DNA of 64,000 nucleotides from Streptomyces sp. R302 (GCF_012927245.1 NZ_JABBGE010000010.1:205499-269498); one strand, 5' to 3'. Counted from the stretch's first letter, positions 33,453 through 41,943 are shown. The notes: generated by a model not told the origin, from the sequence alone. Made by a program: numbers and translations.

Positions 33453-34494
33453 CGCGCAGGGCCGCGGCCAGCTGCTCGATGCCCTCCACGGTGCGGATGG
33501 TGGGGTTCATGGCCTGCCCGCTGAGGATCACGTACCGCTTCTTCCGGACCGCCGTCATGTTCCGGGTGACCGGGTGCGACTCCAGGAACTCGATCTTCTT
33601 CGCGGCGCTCTCGGCCGACTGGGCCCTGCGGGTCAGGTCGGCGATCACCAGCACGTCGGGGTCGCGGTCCACCACCGTCTCCCAGTTGATCTGCGGCCAC
33701 TCCTCCTTCGTGTCGTCGAAGACGTTCTTCACGCCGAGCGTGCCGCTCATGATCCCCGGCGCGCCGCAGCAGCCGGCCATGTACGGCCCCTGGGAGTCGG
33801 AGAACCAGTACAGGACGGACGCGTCGCCGAAGTCGGCGCCCGCCTTGGCCTTCTCCACCCGGGCGCGGAGCTCCCCGACGAGTTTCTCGCCGCGCTCCGG
33901 CACCCCGAAGACCCGTGCCAGGTCGCGGACTTCGCCGTACACGACGTCCATGGTGAGCGGCTCGGTGCGCACGCCGTCGCCGTCGCCGCCGTTGTCCTTG
34001 CCGACGCAGTCGGCGGGGGAGAGGTAGGTGGGGACGCCGAGCTTCGTGAACTGCTCGCGGGGCGCCACACCGCCCTTGCCGAGGGTGTAGAGGAACGAGG
34101 CGCTGACGAAGTCGGGTTCGGCGTCGAGCACCTTCTCGAACGACGGGTAGCGCTCGGCGAGCCGGGGCACGGACGCGTTCGCCTTCTCCAGACCCTTGAG
34201 CACCGGGTCCGTCCAGGTGGCGGTGCCCGCCATCCGGTCGGCGAGGCCGAGGGAGAGCAGGATCTCGGCCGAGCCCTGGTCGAGGGCGACGGCCCGGCGG
34301 GGCGCTGCGGGGACCTCGACCCGCTGTCCGCAGTTGTCGAGGCGGACGGGATACCCGGCGGCGTCCGTCCCCTTCGCTCCGGACGGGCCCGGCGACGCCG
34401 TCCCGCCGGAGCCGCAGCCGGCCACGAGCACGGCACCGGCCACGAGCAGCGCGGCGGAACGGAAGGGGCGAGGGGCAGGGTGTGCGAAGGGCAC
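33433..34494 (-). CDS. ABC transporter substrate-binding lipoprotein, BtuF-like
   Basis: A 353-residue lipoprotein. The signal ends at the lipobox VLVAGC (Cys27). The cluster-A-type binding domain contains RVEVPAAPRRAVALDQGSAE, ILLSLGLADRMAGTATWTDP, LDAEPDFVSASFLYTLGKGG, VVDRDPDVLVIADLTRRA and a long backbone helix, typical of BtuF/FepB/FhuD binding proteins. Cysteines GCC in YMAGCCGAPG are notable. GTG 34494 starts the gene. A cobalamin riboswitch sits immediately upstream, so corrinoids are the likely ligand, although a cobalt chelate is possible. Confidence 0.88.
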   Translation of the reverse strand: MPFAHPAPRPFRSAALLVAGAVLVAGCGSGGTASPGPSGAKGTDAAGYPVRLDNCGQRVEVPAAPRRAVALDQGSAEILLSLGLADRMAGTATWTDPVLKGLEKANASVPRLAERYPSFEKVLDAEPDFVSASFLYTLGKGGVAPREQFTKLGVPTYLSPADCVGKDNGGDGDGVRTEPLTMDVVYGEVRDLARVFGVPERGEKLVGELRARVEKAKAGADFGDASVLYWFSDSQGPYMAGCCGAPGIMSGTLGVKNVFDDTKEEWPQINWETVVDRDPDVLVIADLTRRAQSAESAAKKIEFLESHPVTRNMTAVRKKRYVILSGQAMNPTIRTVEGIEQLAAALRAHGFAK

Positions 34495-34569
34495 GGGGAA
34501 GAGTCCTCTGCGTCACGGCTCATGCGCGGAGCCTGATGTACGGTGCTCCCCGGGCGCCGTACGACCGCC

Positions 34570-34740
34570 GCCCGGGCCGCCAGCAGGTCTTCGGACTCGG
34601 GGTCGTCCGGACGGAACGCCTTCCCAGACCCCGCTCGGGGCCCAGTGGCCGATGTCCCGCCCGTCACCCTCACCGCTGCGCGTCAGCTCCGGATTCCCAC
34701 CGGATTCCCTGACCCGTGCGCGTACCGCGTGGATACGTGC
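34570..34740 (-). promoter_or_regulatory. Cobalamin riboswitch
   Basis: On the minus strand the leader reads GGGAATCCGGTGGGAATCCG (about 34692-34711), then GAGCTGACGCGCAGCGGT, then GGCCACTGGG, and ends with the B12-box variant GAGTCCGAAGACCTGCTGGC (about 34577-34600). Order and spacing match the cobalamin aptamer (P3/J regions, B12 box). A GC-rich region of complementarity lies between it and the GTG start at 34494, which could sequester the ribosome site when B12 binds. It controls the btuFCD-like genes downstream. Confidence 0.92.
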
Positions 34741-34798
34741 AGAGGTACGACTGGCCTCGGCAAATTACCACAGCGGGATCTTGCCCCTTTTCTACGGG

Positions 34799-35182
34799 CT
34801 ACTGGCCGGTGCCGGACGACGCGCCGAGCTCGGCCGGCAGGTCGCGGACGCCGAGGCGCAGGTGCTCGACGTGGTGCAGCGCCTGGTCGAGGAGTTCGGC
34901 GACGTGGTTGTCGTAGAGGGCGTAGACGATCGAGCGGCCGTGGCGCTCGCCCGTCACCAGTCCGAGGTTGCGCAGCAGGCGCAGTTGGTGGGAGCAGGCG
35001 GAGGGCTCCATGCCGACGGCCGTCGCCAACTCGCCGACCGAGGAGGGCCCTTCGCGCAGGCGCGCCAGGATGTACAGCCGCGAGGGCGTGGCGAGGGCCT
35101 GGAGCGTCGCGGCGACGTCCGTGGCGCCGACCGCGTCGAGGCGTTCGCGGGTGGTGCTGGTGGCAATCGGTCCGTGGCCCAT
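34799..35182 (-). CDS. ArsR/SmtB-family metal sensor, NmtR/CzrA type
   Basis: A 127-residue winged-helix repressor: ALATPSRLYILARLREGPSS, VGELATAVGMEPSACSHQLR, LLRNLGLVTGERHGRSIVYA. Helix alpha-5 carries Asp91, His93, His104 and His107, spaced D-x-H-x10-H-x2-H, exactly the alpha-5 site of CzrA/NmtR that senses Zn, Co or Ni. No alpha-3 Cys pair (ELCVCD type) is present. It is divergent from the P1B-type ATPase with a palindrome between, so it should repress the exporter until metal binds. Next to B12 import, Co(II) or Ni(II) is the probable inducer. Confidence 0.9.
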   Translation of the reverse strand: MGHGPIATSTTRERLDAVGATDVAATLQALATPSRLYILARLREGPSSVGELATAVGMEPSACSHQLRLLRNLGLVTGERHGRSIVYALYDNHVAELLDQALHHVEHLRLGVRDLPAELGASSGTGQ

Positions 35183-35200
35183 GTGACCATGATACGGAAG

Positions 35201-35224
35201 ACACCTGAAGACCTATTCATGTGT
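35201..35224. promoter_or_regulatory. ArsR-type operator (ACACCTGAA-N6-TTCATGTGT)
   Basis: A 9-6-9 inverted repeat with one mismatch, inside the AT-rich divergent promoter region between the metal sensor and the P-type ATPase. TGAA...TTCA cores are typical of SmtB/CzrA-class operators. Confidence 0.7.
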
Positions 35225-35277
35225 TCCTGTATGGTGGGCGCATCGTCCCACCGGCCCCCGTGAAGGGTTGCTTCGCC

Positions 35278-37323
35278 ATGTCCTCAGTCCTGCGGAGCCC
35301 CGGGCCGCAGACCCCCGTCGCCCCGTCGTCGCACCCGGACCGCGTACCGCCCCGACGGCGCACCCGCGTCCTGGCGCTGCCCGAGGCCCGCTGGGCGCTC
35401 GCGGCCCTGCTGCTGTTCCTTGCCGCCCTCCCGCTGTACCTGCTCGACGCGCCGGCCTGGCTGTGGGGCCCGCTGTTCGCGGCCACGTACGCCACCGGCG
35501 GCTGGGAGCCGGGCTGGGAGGGGCTGAAGGCCCTCGGGGAACGGACCCTGGACGTGGACCTCCTGATGGTGGTCGCCGCGCTCGGCGCCGCCGCCATCGG
35601 GCAGGTCCTCGACGGCGCGCTGCTCATCGTCATCTTCGCGACCTCCGGCGCGCTGGAGGCCGTCGCCACCGCCCGGACCGCCGACTCCGTACGCGGCCTG
35701 CTCGACCTGGCGCCGGAGACGGCGACACGGCTCGCGGACGACGGCACGGAGGAGGTCGTCCCGGCCGGCTCCCTCGCCGTCGGCGACGTCGTCCTCGTCC
35801 GGCCCGGCGAACGGATCGGCGGCGACGGCCGCGTGCTCGACGGCGCGAGCGACGTCGACCAGGCCACCATCACCGGCGAACCGCTGCCCGTGGCCAAACA
35901 GCCGGGCGACGAGGTCTTCGCCGGCACCCTGAACGGCTCCGGTGCCCTGCGCGTACGGGTCGAGCGCGACCCCTCCGAGTCGGTGATCGCCCGGATCGTC
36001 GCGATGGTCGAGGAAGCCGCGGGGACCAAGGCGCCGACCCAGCTCTTCATCGAGAAGGTCGAACAGCGCTACAGCCTCGCCATGGTCGCCGTCACCCTGC
36101 TGATCTTCACGATCCCGCTGCTCCTGGGCTCCGACCTCCGGTCCACCCTGCTCCGGGCCATGACCTTCATGATCGTGGCCTCCCCGTGCGCCGTCGTCCT
36201 CGCCACCATGCCCCCGCTCCTCTCCGCCATGGCCAACGCCGGCCGCCACGGCGTCCTGGTGAAGTCCGCCGTGGTCATGGAGCGCCTGGGCCAGATCGAC
36301 GCGGTGGCCCTCGACAAGACCGGCACCCTCACCGAGGGCACTCCGCACGTCACCGACGTCCACCCCCTGGCCGCCCGGGGTCACGACGTGGACGCCCTCG
36401 ACGCCGACGTCGAAGCCTTCGACGCCGAAGACTTCGACGCCGACGCGCTCCTGCGGTTCGCCGCCGCGGCCGAGTACCCCAGCGAGCACCCCCTCGCCCG
36501 CGCCGTCGTGGAAGCGGCCCGCGCGCGGGGAGTGGAGCCGCCGGCGGCCGAGGACTTCGCCTCCACCCCCGGCACGGGCGTCACCGCCACCGTCGACGGC
36601 CGGACCGTCGCCGTCGGCAGCCCCGCCCGCCTCCTCGGCGACCCCGCGCACCCGGCCGCCGTCCTCGCCGCCGGACTGGAGGCGGAGGGGCGTACCGCCG
36701 TCGTGGTCACCGTCGACGGACGACCGGCCGGTGTCCTCGGGATCGCCGACCGGCTCCGCCCCGGGGCCGCCGCCGCGACCCGCGCCCTCGCCGGACTGAC
36801 CGGCCGCGCGCCGGTCCTGGTCACCGGTGACAACCCGCGCGCCGCCGCCCGCCTCGCCGCCGACGTCGGCATCACCGACGTACGGGCCGGGCTGCTGCCC
36901 CAGGACAAGGTCGCCGCCGTCCACGAGCTCCGGGACGCGGGTGCCAAGGTCCTGGTCGTCGGGGACGGCGTCAACGACGCCCCCGCCCTCGCCGCCGCCC
37001 ACATCGGCGTCGCCATGGGCCGGGCGGGCTCGGACCTCGCCCTGGAGACCGCCGACGCCGTCGTCGTACGTGACGAACTCGCCGCCATCCCCACCGTGGT
37101 GAACCTGTCCCGCAGGGCCCGCGCGCTCGTGATCCAGAACCTCGTGATCGCGGGAACGTTCATCGCCGTGCTGGCCGTCTGGGACCTCGTCGGTACGCTG
37201 CCCCTGCCCTTGGGCGTCGCCGGCCACGAAGGCTCCACCGTCCTCGTCGGCCTCAACGGCCTGCGCCTGCTCGCCGACGGCGCCTGGCGCCGTTCCCGCC
37301 CGACCCCCCACCAGGAGACGTGA
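35278..37323 (+). CDS. P1B-4-type heavy-metal-exporting ATPase (CtpD/CoaT-like)
   Basis: A 681-residue P-type ATPase without an N-terminal metal-binding domain. TM4 motif Ser-Pro-Cys at 302-304 (MIVASPCAVVLATMPPL) and HEGSTVLVGLNGLRLLADGA (His650) are the P1B-4 signatures; this class exports Co2+, Fe2+ or Ni2+. Also seen are ATITGEPLPVAK (A domain), phosphorylation site Asp346 in DKTGTLTEG, SEHPLARAV (N domain) and VVGDGVNDAPAL. A loop of Asp-rich repeats (DALDADVEAFDAEDFDAD) in the N domain is peculiar. ATG 35278 is chosen; in-frame GTGs at 35221 and 35260 are alternatives, but the first overlaps the operator. Confidence 0.92.
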   Translation: MSSVLRSPGPQTPVAPSSHPDRVPPRRRTRVLALPEARWALAALLLFLAALPLYLLDAPAWLWGPLFAATYATGGWEPGWEGLKALGERTLDVDLLMVVAALGAAAIGQVLDGALLIVIFATSGALEAVATARTADSVRGLLDLAPETATRLADDGTEEVVPAGSLAVGDVVLVRPGERIGGDGRVLDGASDVDQATITGEPLPVAKQPGDEVFAGTLNGSGALRVRVERDPSESVIARIVAMVEEAAGTKAPTQLFIEKVEQRYSLAMVAVTLLIFTIPLLLGSDLRSTLLRAMTFMIVASPCAVVLATMPPLLSAMANAGRHGVLVKSAVVMERLGQIDAVALDKTGTLTEGTPHVTDVHPLAARGHDVDALDADVEAFDAEDFDADALLRFAAAAEYPSEHPLARAVVEAARARGVEPPAAEDFASTPGTGVTATVDGRTVAVGSPARLLGDPAHPAAVLAAGLEAEGRTAVVVTVDGRPAGVLGIADRLRPGAAAATRALAGLTGRAPVLVTGDNPRAAARLAADVGITDVRAGLLPQDKVAAVHELRDAGAKVLVVGDGVNDAPALAAAHIGVAMGRAGSDLALETADAVVVRDELAAIPTVVNLSRRARALVIQNLVIAGTFIAVLAVWDLVGTLPLPLGVAGHEGSTVLVGLNGLRLLADGAWRRSRPTPHQET

Positions 37324-37742
37324 TGAGCCGCCGCACCGACAAGCGCAGGACAGCCGTCGCCGGCGCGTCCGCCACCTGCACGGTGACCGTGTGCCGCGGC
37401 TGCTGCTGCGGCACGCCCAAGATCCCCGGCGTCGACCACGCGGCCCAGCTCGCCGCCCTGCGCCGCGCCGTGCCGGACGGCGCCCGGGTCCGGGTCACCG
37501 GCTGCCTGGACTCCTGCGAGCGGGCGAACGTCGTCGTCGTCCAGCCCTCCGCCGCCGGACGGGCGGCGGGCGGCCGCCCGGTCTGGCTCGGCCTCGTCAA
37601 CGACCCGGACGCCGCCCAGGACATCGCCGACTGGATAGAGGCCGGCGGCCCCGGCCTCGCCGACCCCCCGGGCGTCCTCGACCTCTACGCCTTCAGCCCG
37701 TCCCGCCGCGTCCGCGCCGAACTCCCCGACGCCGAGGCGTAG
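37323..37742 (+). CDS. Small (2Fe-2S) ferredoxin-like (thioredoxin-fold) protein
   Basis: A 139-residue protein. Cysteines at 19, 24, 27-29, 61 and 65 occur in CTVTVCRGCCCGTPKIPG and GCLDSCERANVVVVQP, matching the thioredoxin-like 2Fe-2S ferredoxin group (the second half C-x3-C with NVVVVQP is typical). Its start overlaps the ATPase stop (TGATG), so it is co-translated with the metal exporter. It could be a redox partner or a metal-damage-responsive Fe-S protein; the link is inferred from the operon. Confidence 0.8.
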   Translation: MSRRTDKRRTAVAGASATCTVTVCRGCCCGTPKIPGVDHAAQLAALRRAVPDGARVRVTGCLDSCERANVVVVQPSAAGRAAGGRPVWLGLVNDPDAAQDIADWIEAGGPGLADPPGVLDLYAFSPSRRVRAELPDAEA

Positions 37743-37772
37743 CGACACGAGCAACGACGCATCGACATAAAT

Positions 37773-37799
37773 AACTGTCGTAATGACATTGCGACAGTT
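37773..37799. promoter_or_regulatory. Inverted repeat AACTGTCG-N11-CGACAGTT in a promoter
   Basis: Perfect 8-bp arms in an unusually AT-rich stretch just before the 37811 gene, with a third half-site (TTGTCG) at about 37804. It looks like an operator, possibly for the helix-turn-helix protein encoded immediately downstream. Confidence 0.6.
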
Positions 37800-37810
37800 A
37801 GAGTTGTCGT

Positions 37811-38452
37811 ATGAGCGATGCGACAGGGGCGGGCATCCCGACCCCCGACAAGACCGACGACGACTTCTGGGCCGCCTTCGCGAACCTGGTCGAGCCTCCT
37901 TGGAGCGAGCCCACCCAGGACGACGCCTTCACCATGGACGAGCGGGTCCACGAGGCGGTCCGTGCCCTGGCCGAGCGGATCTCGACCCGCCTCCTCGCCT
38001 ACCGCGCCGAGGGCAAGGCGCACGATCCGGTCCTCATGGCCGCGCCCGACGTGCAGCTGGCCGTCCTGCGGTCCCTGTACGAGGCCAAGCGGTCCGTCGA
38101 CCGGCTCGCGGAGTCCGCCGCCACCGTGGCGGGCCGCAGCGGGGCCAACTACGCCCAGCTCGGCGCCGCTTGGGGCGGGATCAAGCGCCAGTCCGCCCGT
38201 GTCAAGTGGCCGCACGCCGTGGTCAGGAAGTCCTCCGCCGAGTCCATCCCGCTCCACTACGCGGGCGGCACCGCCGTCGTCCACCACGACCCCGACGCCG
38301 ACGCCTGGTGGTACGCCGCCACCGCCGCGGACCAGGCGGAGGAGGAGTCCCAGCCGGTGCACGGCACCTACGCGGAGGCGATCGCCGGGGCGACCGAGTT
38401 CCTGCTCGCGCACGCCCTTCCCGACGGGGAGCGGCAGGAGCCGCCGGCCTGA
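37811..38452 (+). CDS. Protein of unknown function with a helix-turn-helix-like segment
   Basis: 213 residues, soluble. The middle helix-rich part (VLRSLYEAKRSVDRLAESAA, GANYAQLGAAWGGIKRQSAR, VKWP) resembles the helix-turn-helix of small actinobacterial DNA-binding proteins (AQLGxxWG...RQxAR..WP). The C-terminus (AGGTAVVHHDPDADAWWYAA) is beta-rich. The first ATG lies only 11 bp after the TTGTCG repeat, so the promoter sits practically on the start and the mRNA may have a very short leader. No family name is assigned. Autoregulation via the 37773-37799 palindrome is a reasonable guess. Confidence 0.65.
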   Translation: MSDATGAGIPTPDKTDDDFWAAFANLVEPPWSEPTQDDAFTMDERVHEAVRALAERISTRLLAYRAEGKAHDPVLMAAPDVQLAVLRSLYEAKRSVDRLAESAATVAGRSGANYAQLGAAWGGIKRQSARVKWPHAVVRKSSAESIPLHYAGGTAVVHHDPDADAWWYAATAADQAEEESQPVHGTYAEAIAGATEFLLAHALPDGERQEPPA

Positions 38453-38929
38453 GCCGCGGGCGGCGGGCCTCGGTCGTGCGCGAGGCGCCCCCGTCCGGGC
38501 GAGGGTGACGCCCAGCTCCCGACAGGGCCCTCGACCTCGCCCGAGCGGACCGAGCCGCCCGGCCCGGCGATCGTGGCGACGCCGTGCCGGTGGGCTGGGT
38601 GACGCCGTCGCGGAAGGGCAGCAAACCGCCGGAGGCGGAGGTGACCCCGGCCGGAAGCCCAGTCCCTGGACGAGCGGGTGTCGGCGCAGCCACCAGGTGA
38701 GGGTCCGGCCGCCGCAGGCCCCGTCGGTGAGCGTGCCGACGGGCGCGGCGGTGAGCGGGTCCGGGCCCGAGCGGGACCCGGTCGCCCGGGCGGTCGACGT
38801 CGGGTCCGAGGATCGGGCCGTTTCCCCGCGGTGCGCCACGTGCGCCGGTCACGACCCGTGATCACGATACGAAGCGGCTGCCGGGCAGGGGTGTTGAGGG
38901 ACCGGGGATACGCGGCGGGCACTCGGAGA
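38453..38929. other. Intergenic region, no convincing gene
   Basis: These 477 bp lie between converging genes. Scattered minus-strand pieces (GTLTDGACGGRTLTWWLRRH in one frame, GGLLPFRDGVTQPTG in another) look protein-like but never in one frame with a start. It may be a worn-out gene remnant. No strong hairpin or repeat is seen. Confidence 0.4.
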
Positions 38930-39214
38930 TCAGAGGAAGCCACCGTCACCGCCACCGCCCTCGTCCCGGTCCCGGTCCGTACGGCGGCCGCGCTGGGACG
39001 GCGGTGCGGGATAGCGGGACAGCAGGGCGTCGATCTTCGCGAGGGCGGCGGCCGTGGCCATGAGGACGACGGCGGTGGCGGCGAGGCCGATGCCGGGGTG
39101 CAGCCCGCTCGCGTGCAGGATCACGCCGATGCCCAGGCTCGCGGGGACCCCGAGTCCGGCCACGACGACCTGGAGCACCTCCAGCCGTTTCCGGGCGCCC
39201 GACCGGCCGGCCAT
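38930..39214 (-). CDS. Small membrane protein (94 aa)
   Basis: Two membrane helices (LQVVVAGLGVPASLGIGVIL, GIGLAATAVVLMATAAALAK) lie between a basic N-terminus and a charged Arg/Asp/Gly tail. ATG 39214 has AAGGGG 7 bp upstream; the longer frame to 39274 is unlikely. Function unknown. Confidence 0.65.
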   Translation of the reverse strand: MAGRSGARKRLEVLQVVVAGLGVPASLGIGVILHASGLHPGIGLAATAVVLMATAAALAKIDALLSRYPAPPSQRGRRTDRDRDEGGGGDGGFL

Positions 39215-39420
39215 AGCGGTACCCCTTCGCCGTGACGTGTCCGTGCTCCGTGCGGGGGGTGGTTCCCGCGCCACCCGTGCGGAACACGCGCCTCCGCGCT
39301 CCGTCGCTCCCCGTGCGCCCCGGCCCCGGCGGGCGGATCCTGGAAGGAGCGGGGGGAGCAGCGCCCCGGGCGCCGCAGGGCGGCCCCGGCGGTGCCGACC
39401 GGCGTGCGAGGAGGCAGACC

Positions 39421-39720
39421 ATGACGCGGAACCTGGAATGGAGGGTCGGCCTGGAGCTGAGCGAGGAGGCGGGCCGCACCGAGGCCGAGGCCCGGCTCGA
39501 CACGGGGACGGCGACCTTCACGGGGCACGGATCGGCCCGTTGCAACCCGACGGACACCGACGTGCCCGTGATCGGCGACGAGCTGGCCGCGAGCCGGGCC
39601 ATGAAGGACCTGGCGGGCAAGCTGATGCGCGAGGCCAACCGCGAGATGGAGGCGGTGGGCGCCGGGACCGTACCGTCGCGCACGGGTCCCGGATACGGCT
39701 GGCCGGAGGCGGTCTCCTGA
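39421..39720 (+). CDS. DUF1876-family protein
   Basis: A 99-residue protein of the DUF1876 family (dsRBD-like small actinobacterial proteins): NLEWRVGLELSEEAGRTEAE, ARLDTGTATFTGHGSARCNP, DVPVIGDELAASRAMKDLAG, KLMREAN. Length and order match the family. Function is unknown, and members are frequently found near stress or universal-stress-protein genes. GAGGAG precedes the ATG. It is followed by another stress-type gene (CBS-BON) on the opposite strand. Confidence 0.85.
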   Translation: MTRNLEWRVGLELSEEAGRTEAEARLDTGTATFTGHGSARCNPTDTDVPVIGDELAASRAMKDLAGKLMREANREMEAVGAGTVPSRTGPGYGWPEAVS

Positions 39721-39832
39721 AGAGCGTGGCGCCCTGAGGAGCCCGCCGCCAGGCGGGCCACGGCCCGGCGTGCGAGCCGCACTGCTCCCGCCGGGCCGCG
39801 GTCCGTCCCGTACAGCCTCCCCCTCGGCGCTG

Positions 39833-39864
39833 GCCTTCCGCCCTTCCGCCCTTCCGCCCTTCCG
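39833..39864. repeat. 8-bp tandem repeat CCCTTCCG, four copies
   Basis: Four exact or near-exact copies of CCCTTCCG abut the stop of the CBS-BON gene. A slippage-prone microrepeat between converging genes. Confidence 0.8.
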
Positions 39865-39867
39865 TGG

Positions 39868-40464
39868 TTACGCTTCGGGCGTCTCGACCACCAGGTGGTC
39901 GACGACCTCGACCACCCCGTCCACCGACTCGCAGAGCCGTACGAGCATCGGTCCGAGGTCCTTCCGCCCCAGGGTGCCGCTGAGCGTGACCCGGCCCTCG
40001 TCGACGTCGATGTGGACGGCGGCGGGGGAGAGGCCGAGGATGCGGACCACGACGTCCTCGCGGATCTCCTCCTGGATCGACCGGTCACGGCGCAGGAAGA
40101 GCTGGAGCAGGTCGCTGCGGCTGAGGACGCCGATGAGCCGTCCGTCCGCGTCCACGACCGGCAGCCGCTTGACGCGGTGCCGCTCCATGAGCCGGGCCGC
40201 CTCGACGGCCGTCCAGGACGGGCGTGCGGTGCGCACGGGGCTCGACATCATCGCCTCGGCGGTGCTGGGGCCGTCCTTGGCGGTGTGCCGGCGCAGCAGG
40301 TCCGCCTCCGAGACCACGCCCACGGGCCGGTTCTCGTCGTCGACGACCGGGACGGCCGTGATGCCGTACTCGTCGAGGAGCCGCGCGATCTCCTTGAACG
40401 GTGTCCCGCGCTGGACCGCGACCGCCGTCGGCGTCATCAGGTCCGCGACACTGCGGTTCCTCAT
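39868..40464 (-). CDS. CBS-pair and BON-domain protein
   Basis: A 198-residue cytoplasmic protein. Two CBS motifs (about 5-120: VADLMTPTAVAVQRGTPFKE, AVPVVDDENRPVGVVSEADL, MMSSPVRTARPSWTAVEAAR, RLPVVDADGRLIGVLSRSDL) are followed by a BON domain (about 130-195: DVDEGRVTLSGTLGRKDLGP, VDGVVEVVDHLVVE). CBS pairs bind adenosine nucleotides, and BON domains bind phospholipids or act in stress responses. Streptomyces carry several such paralogues. ATG 40464 is chosen over an upstream in-frame start at 40500. Confidence 0.9.
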   Translation of the reverse strand: MRNRSVADLMTPTAVAVQRGTPFKEIARLLDEYGITAVPVVDDENRPVGVVSEADLLRRHTAKDGPSTAEAMMSSPVRTARPSWTAVEAARLMERHRVKRLPVVDADGRLIGVLSRSDLLQLFLRRDRSIQEEIREDVVVRILGLSPAAVHIDVDEGRVTLSGTLGRKDLGPMLVRLCESVDGVVEVVDHLVVETPEA

Positions 40465-40653
40465 CGTCCGTTCCGTCCCTTCTGCGGGTGATGGTTCCAT
40501 GATCCCGCATCGGCTCGGGAGGCGGTACGGCCGGGGTGGCCGAAGGAGGGGGGAACAGGGGTGCGGGAGACGTCTTGTGGGCGGCGCGGGTCCGTGGTTA
40601 CCTGCGGGTTACCTCCGGTAAGTCGCTGTCCCCACACGGAAGAAGGCTGCCCC

Positions 40654-41943
40654 ATGCCCTCGGCTCGTACGACCCGGACCCGCCGTATCGCGGTCGCCCT
40701 CGCCGCCTCCCTCACCGCCTCCCTCACCCTCCTCGCCCCCGCCGTCGCCGCCCCCGCCGCCCTCGCGGACACCGCCCCCGCGAAGGCCGCCGACGCGGCC
40801 CTGCGCGAGGTCATGTTCGTCGGCAACAACTGGGACGGCACCGCCGATGTCATCGCCTCCCGCGGCGACTTCCACCGCATCGGCCGGGTGAACGTCGTCC
40901 CCGACAAGGAGGAGCGCCTCCGCGAGATCTACCTCAACCCCGTCAAGCTCGCCTTCTTCCTCGGCGTCCGCAGCGGACCGGGCGAGGGCCACGACCAGTT
41001 CGTCGACGACATGTACGCCACCCCCGACGGCGGCTCCATGGTCGTCTCCCGCCCCAGCTTCGCGGACGTCGTCTCCATCGACCTCCGCACCGGACGCGTC
41101 AACTGGCGCTTCCCCGTGGCTGGTTACCGCTCCGACCACATGGCGGTCTCGCCGGACGGCACCCGCGTCGCCGTCTCCGCCTCCACGGCGAACACCGTGC
41201 ACGTCCTCGACATCGCCACCGGCCGTCAGCTCGGCAGCTTCAAGACCGGCGACAAGCCCCACGAGAACGTCTTCACCGCCGACGGCCGCCTCTGGAACAT
41301 GTCGATCGGCGAGGTCACCACCGCCCTCGACGCGCCCTGGCTCGACTGGACCAAGGGCGACCGGAGGATCACCGTGGTGGACGCGACGACCTTCGAGACG
41401 GTCCGCGTGATCGACATGCGCTCCCGCCTCGACGCCTTCGGCCGCGACGACCTCTCCGACGCCGTCCGCCCCCTCGTCTTCACCCCGGACGAGAAGAAGC
41501 TCTACTTCCAGGTCTCCTTCCTCAACGGCTTCCTGGAGTACGACGTCGAGAGCGACCGCGTCACCCGCCTCAAGGCCCTGCCGGGCAACCCCGACACCGA
41601 CCCCGACCGCACCACCTGGGTCAACGACTCGCGCCACCACGGCCTTTCGATCAGCCCCGACGGCAGCAAGCTCTGCGTCGCCGGCACCATGGACGACTAC
41701 GCGACCGTCGTCGACCGCGCCACCCTCGCCCAGGGCCCGCTCGTCCCCACCAGCAAGCCCTACTGGGCCACCGTGAGCGGCGACGGCAAGGCCTGCGTCG
41801 TCTCCGAGAGCGGCGCCGACCGCGTCAGCGCCATCGACTTCACCACCGGCGAGCGCGTGGCTTCGGTGGAGGTGGGCGACCACCCCCAACGAGTCCGCCT
41901 CGCCCACGTACCGGCAGACTGGACGGGCCCGACCGAGGGCTGA
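40654..41943 (+). CDS. Secreted YVTN/WD40-like beta-propeller protein
   Basis: A 429-residue protein. The signal peptide (TRRIAVALAASLTASLTLLA, cleavage after ALADT) is followed by a seven-bladed propeller with typical strands DGGSMVVSRPSFADVVSIDL, HMAVSPDGTRVAVSASTANT, VHVLDIATGRQLGSFKTGDK and GDGKACVVSESGADRVSAID. There are no catalytic residues; such proteins usually bind ligands or partners outside the cell. ATG 40654 lies downstream of AGAAGG. It converges on the 42043 gene with a shared terminator. Function unknown. Confidence 0.82.
   Translation: MPSARTTRTRRIAVALAASLTASLTLLAPAVAAPAALADTAPAKAADAALREVMFVGNNWDGTADVIASRGDFHRIGRVNVVPDKEERLREIYLNPVKLAFFLGVRSGPGEGHDQFVDDMYATPDGGSMVVSRPSFADVVSIDLRTGRVNWRFPVAGYRSDHMAVSPDGTRVAVSASTANTVHVLDIATGRQLGSFKTGDKPHENVFTADGRLWNMSIGEVTTALDAPWLDWTKGDRRITVVDATTFETVRVIDMRSRLDAFGRDDLSDAVRPLVFTPDEKKLYFQVSFLNGFLEYDVESDRVTRLKALPGNPDTDPDRTTWVNDSRHHGLSISPDGSKLCVAGTMDDYATVVDRATLAQGPLVPTSKPYWATVSGDGKACVVSESGADRVSAIDFTTGERVASVEVGDHPQRVRLAHVPADWTGPTEG

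Noticed and set aside
35284..37311. A 675-codon open frame on the minus strand
   Set aside because: It is antisense to the P1B-4 ATPase, whose catalytic motifs are unambiguous. The antisense product is compositionally biased and featureless.
38453..38929. Possible minus-strand gene with GGRTLTWWLRRHPLVQGLGF
   Set aside because: The plausible pieces are in different frames, have no start or ribosome site and match no family I know; reported only as a possible remnant.
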